The notes under the pieces are model-generated. The model saw only the letters and a list, made by a program, of their open reading frames with translations. It did no database searches and was not told the origin of the DNA. Made by a program: the position numbers and the translations under genes. Below, in pieces: positions 62,817 to 64,000 of a DNA stretch of 64,000 bases (positions within the stretch are counted from its first letter, which is position 1; each line of letters opens with the position of its first letter). The DNA is from Gammaproteobacteria bacterium (lineage in GTDB: Bacteria; Pseudomonadota; Gammaproteobacteria; Pseudomonadales; UBA5518): positions 434,001 to 498,000 of the forward strand of contig JADIYI010000002.1 of assembly GCA_016705365.1 (NCBI GenBank), in the 5' to 3' direction.

Positions 62817-63679
62817 ACACGCACCTGCTGATCTGCACCGACCTGGATCGTACCCTGATCCCCAACGGCCTCCTGCCCGAATCACCCGCCGCCCGCGAGC
62901 ATTTTGCCACCCTCGCGGCGCATTCCGGGGTCACGCTTGCGTATGTGAGCGGCCGGCATCGCGCGCTGGTCGAGCAGGCCATCGAAGACTATTGCCTGCC
63001 CTGCCCCGATTTCGTGATCGCCGATGTGGGTACCACAATCTATCACGTGGGCCACGAGAATGACTGGCTCCGCCAGGATGACTGGGCGCAAACCCTGGCC
63101 GCTGACTGGGGCGGCCGGTCCCATGAGCAGCTCGCGGCACTGCTGGCCGATGTCGAGGCGCTGCGCCCGCAGGAACCAGAACGCCAGAACGAACACAAGC
63201 TCAGTTATTACACGGCTCCGTACGGTGATCGCGAAATCCTGGCGACAAGGATTCATGCACGATTCGCCGCACCGCGGATCCTGGCCAACCTGATCTGGAG
63301 CGTAGACGAGCCGGCCGGAGTGGGGCTGCTGGATGTGTTGCCGGCGAGTGCCTCGAAGTTCCACGCCATCGAGTACCTGATGCGCCGGCAGGGGTTCAGC
63401 GCCGGCGAGTGCGTGTTCTGCGGCGACAGCGGCAACGATATCGAGGTCCTCGCCAGCCCGATCCCGGCGGTGCTGGTGGCCAACTGCGAACCTTCCGTGC
63501 GCGAACTTGCACTGAGTCTCGCGGCGGATCGGGGATTGCGCGAGCAACTGTATATCGCGCGTGGCGGCTTCCACGGCATGAACGGAAACTACAGTGCCGG
63601 CGCGCTGGAAGGCATCGCGCATTTTCTCCCCCATACCGAGGGCTGGATGGGCTTCGCAAGGGTCGGGTCACGCACATGA
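62813..63679 (+). CDS. Sucrose-phosphate phosphatase, HAD family
   Basis: 288 aa. HAD motif I is CTDLDRTL (Asp10, Asp12), followed by VSGRHRALVEQAI, DFVIADVGTTIYH and the C-terminal CGDSGNDIEVL with all acidic residues kept. It dephosphorylates sucrose-6-phosphate to sucrose. The start overlaps sps by four bases and the stop overlaps the kinase gene by three (ATGA). Its full HAD active site contrasts with the altered domain fused to the synthase. Confidence 0.9.
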   Translation: MNTHLLICTDLDRTLIPNGLLPESPAAREHFATLAAHSGVTLAYVSGRHRALVEQAIEDYCLPCPDFVIADVGTTIYHVGHENDWLRQDDWAQTLAADWGGRSHEQLAALLADVEALRPQEPERQNEHKLSYYTAPYGDREILATRIHARFAAPRILANLIWSVDEPAGVGLLDVLPASASKFHAIEYLMRRQGFSAGECVFCGDSGNDIEVLASPIPAVLVANCEPSVRELALSLAADRGLREQLYIARGGFHGMNGNYSAGALEGIAHFLPHTEGWMGFARVGSRT

Positions 63680-64000
63680 TTCGCAAGCGCACATGCATTT
63701 TCGGGGAAGTGCTGTTCGACCATTTCCCGAATGGAACGCGGGTGCTCGGCGGCGCCCCCTTCAACGTCGCGTGGCATCTGCAGGCCTTTGGCAAGGGGCC
63801 GCTCCTATGCAGTCGCATCGGCAACGATCCCGATGGCGCGAGTATCACCGCGGCGATGCGCGAATGGGACATGGACACCCGCGAACTGCAGCTCGATCCG
63901 GCGCTTGCGACCGGCCGCGTCGAGGTGACGATCAGCGGCGGCGAACCCGCCTACGATATCCTCTGGCCCTGCGCCTGGGATGCCATCGATCCTCCCGCAA
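63676..64000 (+). CDS. PfkB family sugar kinase (fructokinase-like), 5' part
   Basis: The first 108 codons are present and the rest lies outside the window. CIFGEVLFDHFPNG, VLGGAPFNVAWHLQAFG and SRIGNDPDGASITAAM are PfkB/ribokinase N-terminal motifs. A fructokinase in a sucrose synthase-phosphatase operon would supply fructose-6-phosphate or recycle fructose, as seen in methylotroph and halophile sucrose clusters. Coupled to the phosphatase by ATGA. Confidence 0.85.
   Translation, partial: MIRKRTCIFGEVLFDHFPNGTRVLGGAPFNVAWHLQAFGKGPLLCSRIGNDPDGASITAAMREWDMDTRELQLDPALATGRVEVTISGGEPAYDILWPCAWDAIDPPA

Noticed and set aside
1..64000. CRISPR arrays, tRNA or rRNA genes, insertion sequences, integrases
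   Set aside because: No direct-repeat arrays, cloverleaf-like sequence or transposase/integrase motifs were seen on reading; a dedicated scan could still find a short RNA.

Overview
The window is high-GC DNA with the gene content of a Gammaproteobacterium. The minus-strand order leuC-leuD-leuB-asd-fimV-truA-trpF-accD-folC-SPOR-cvpA-purF-metZ (21369 down to 7127) is the arrangement known from Pseudomonas and relatives. Lipid A acyltransferases, RlmD, YgiQ, LdtD/YcbK and a TonB-dependent receptor fit a Gram-negative of the Pseudomonadales/Cellvibrionales type. Marine origin is only an inference, suggested by the sucrose-osmolyte genes and the mesaconyl-CoA-type genes. No rRNA, tRNA, CRISPR array, insertion sequence or prophage was recognised.

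Layout. 1-651: 3' end of a DAP-decarboxylase-like PLP enzyme. 666-3068: a small lipoprotein, a YihG-like acyltransferase and a cobalamin-independent homocysteine methyltransferase. 3141-7077: MoxR / DUF58 / transglutaminase (TgpA-like) operon. 7127-21369: the biosynthetic supercluster for methionine, purine, folate, fatty acid, tryptophan and leucine, with FimV and TruA, read from a promoter upstream of leuC and faced by a divergent LysR regulator (21482-22378). 22351-25250: five coupled genes (MocA-like, XdhC, flavodoxin-like, VanZ-like, SnoaL-like). 25303-29456: DUF1145 / DUF3604 / parvulin-like / HupE operon. 29603-35021: rlmD, a GGDEF-EAL protein, an HDOD protein and motA-motB. 35031-39307: TerC, DUF1214 protein and YgiQ. 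39618-42251: two LpxL-family acyltransferases flanking a fatty-acid hydroxylase. 42242-44520: a divergent pair, YcbK-type murein endopeptidase and LdtD. 44706-49563: zinc alcohol dehydrogenase, HerA/YjgR-like ATPase, a 62-aa membrane peptide and a TonB receptor. 49826-55418: CoA transferase (Mct-like), acyl-CoA dehydrogenase (Mcd-like), LLM flavin oxidoreductase, an enoyl-CoA hydratase remnant and malonyl-CoA decarboxylase. 55685-60440: TetR-controlled RND efflux operon. 60666-64000: sucrose-phosphate synthase, sucrose-phosphate phosphatase and the start of a PfkB sugar kinase.

How it works together. Many neighbours overlap by 1 to 8 bases (ATGA, TGATG or GTGA junctions), so most blocks look translationally coupled. 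Three decayed genes were found: an enoyl-CoA hydratase, a DsbA-family isomerase and a probable DUF4010 membrane protein. All lie at block edges or inside an operon, which marks recent rearrangement. The points most worth follow-up are the Mct/Mcd-like acyl-CoA operon, the LpxL/hydroxylase/LpxL-like trio with a substituted catalytic residue in one acyltransferase, and the DAP-decarboxylase-like enzyme without its usual Cys-Glu-Ser motif.
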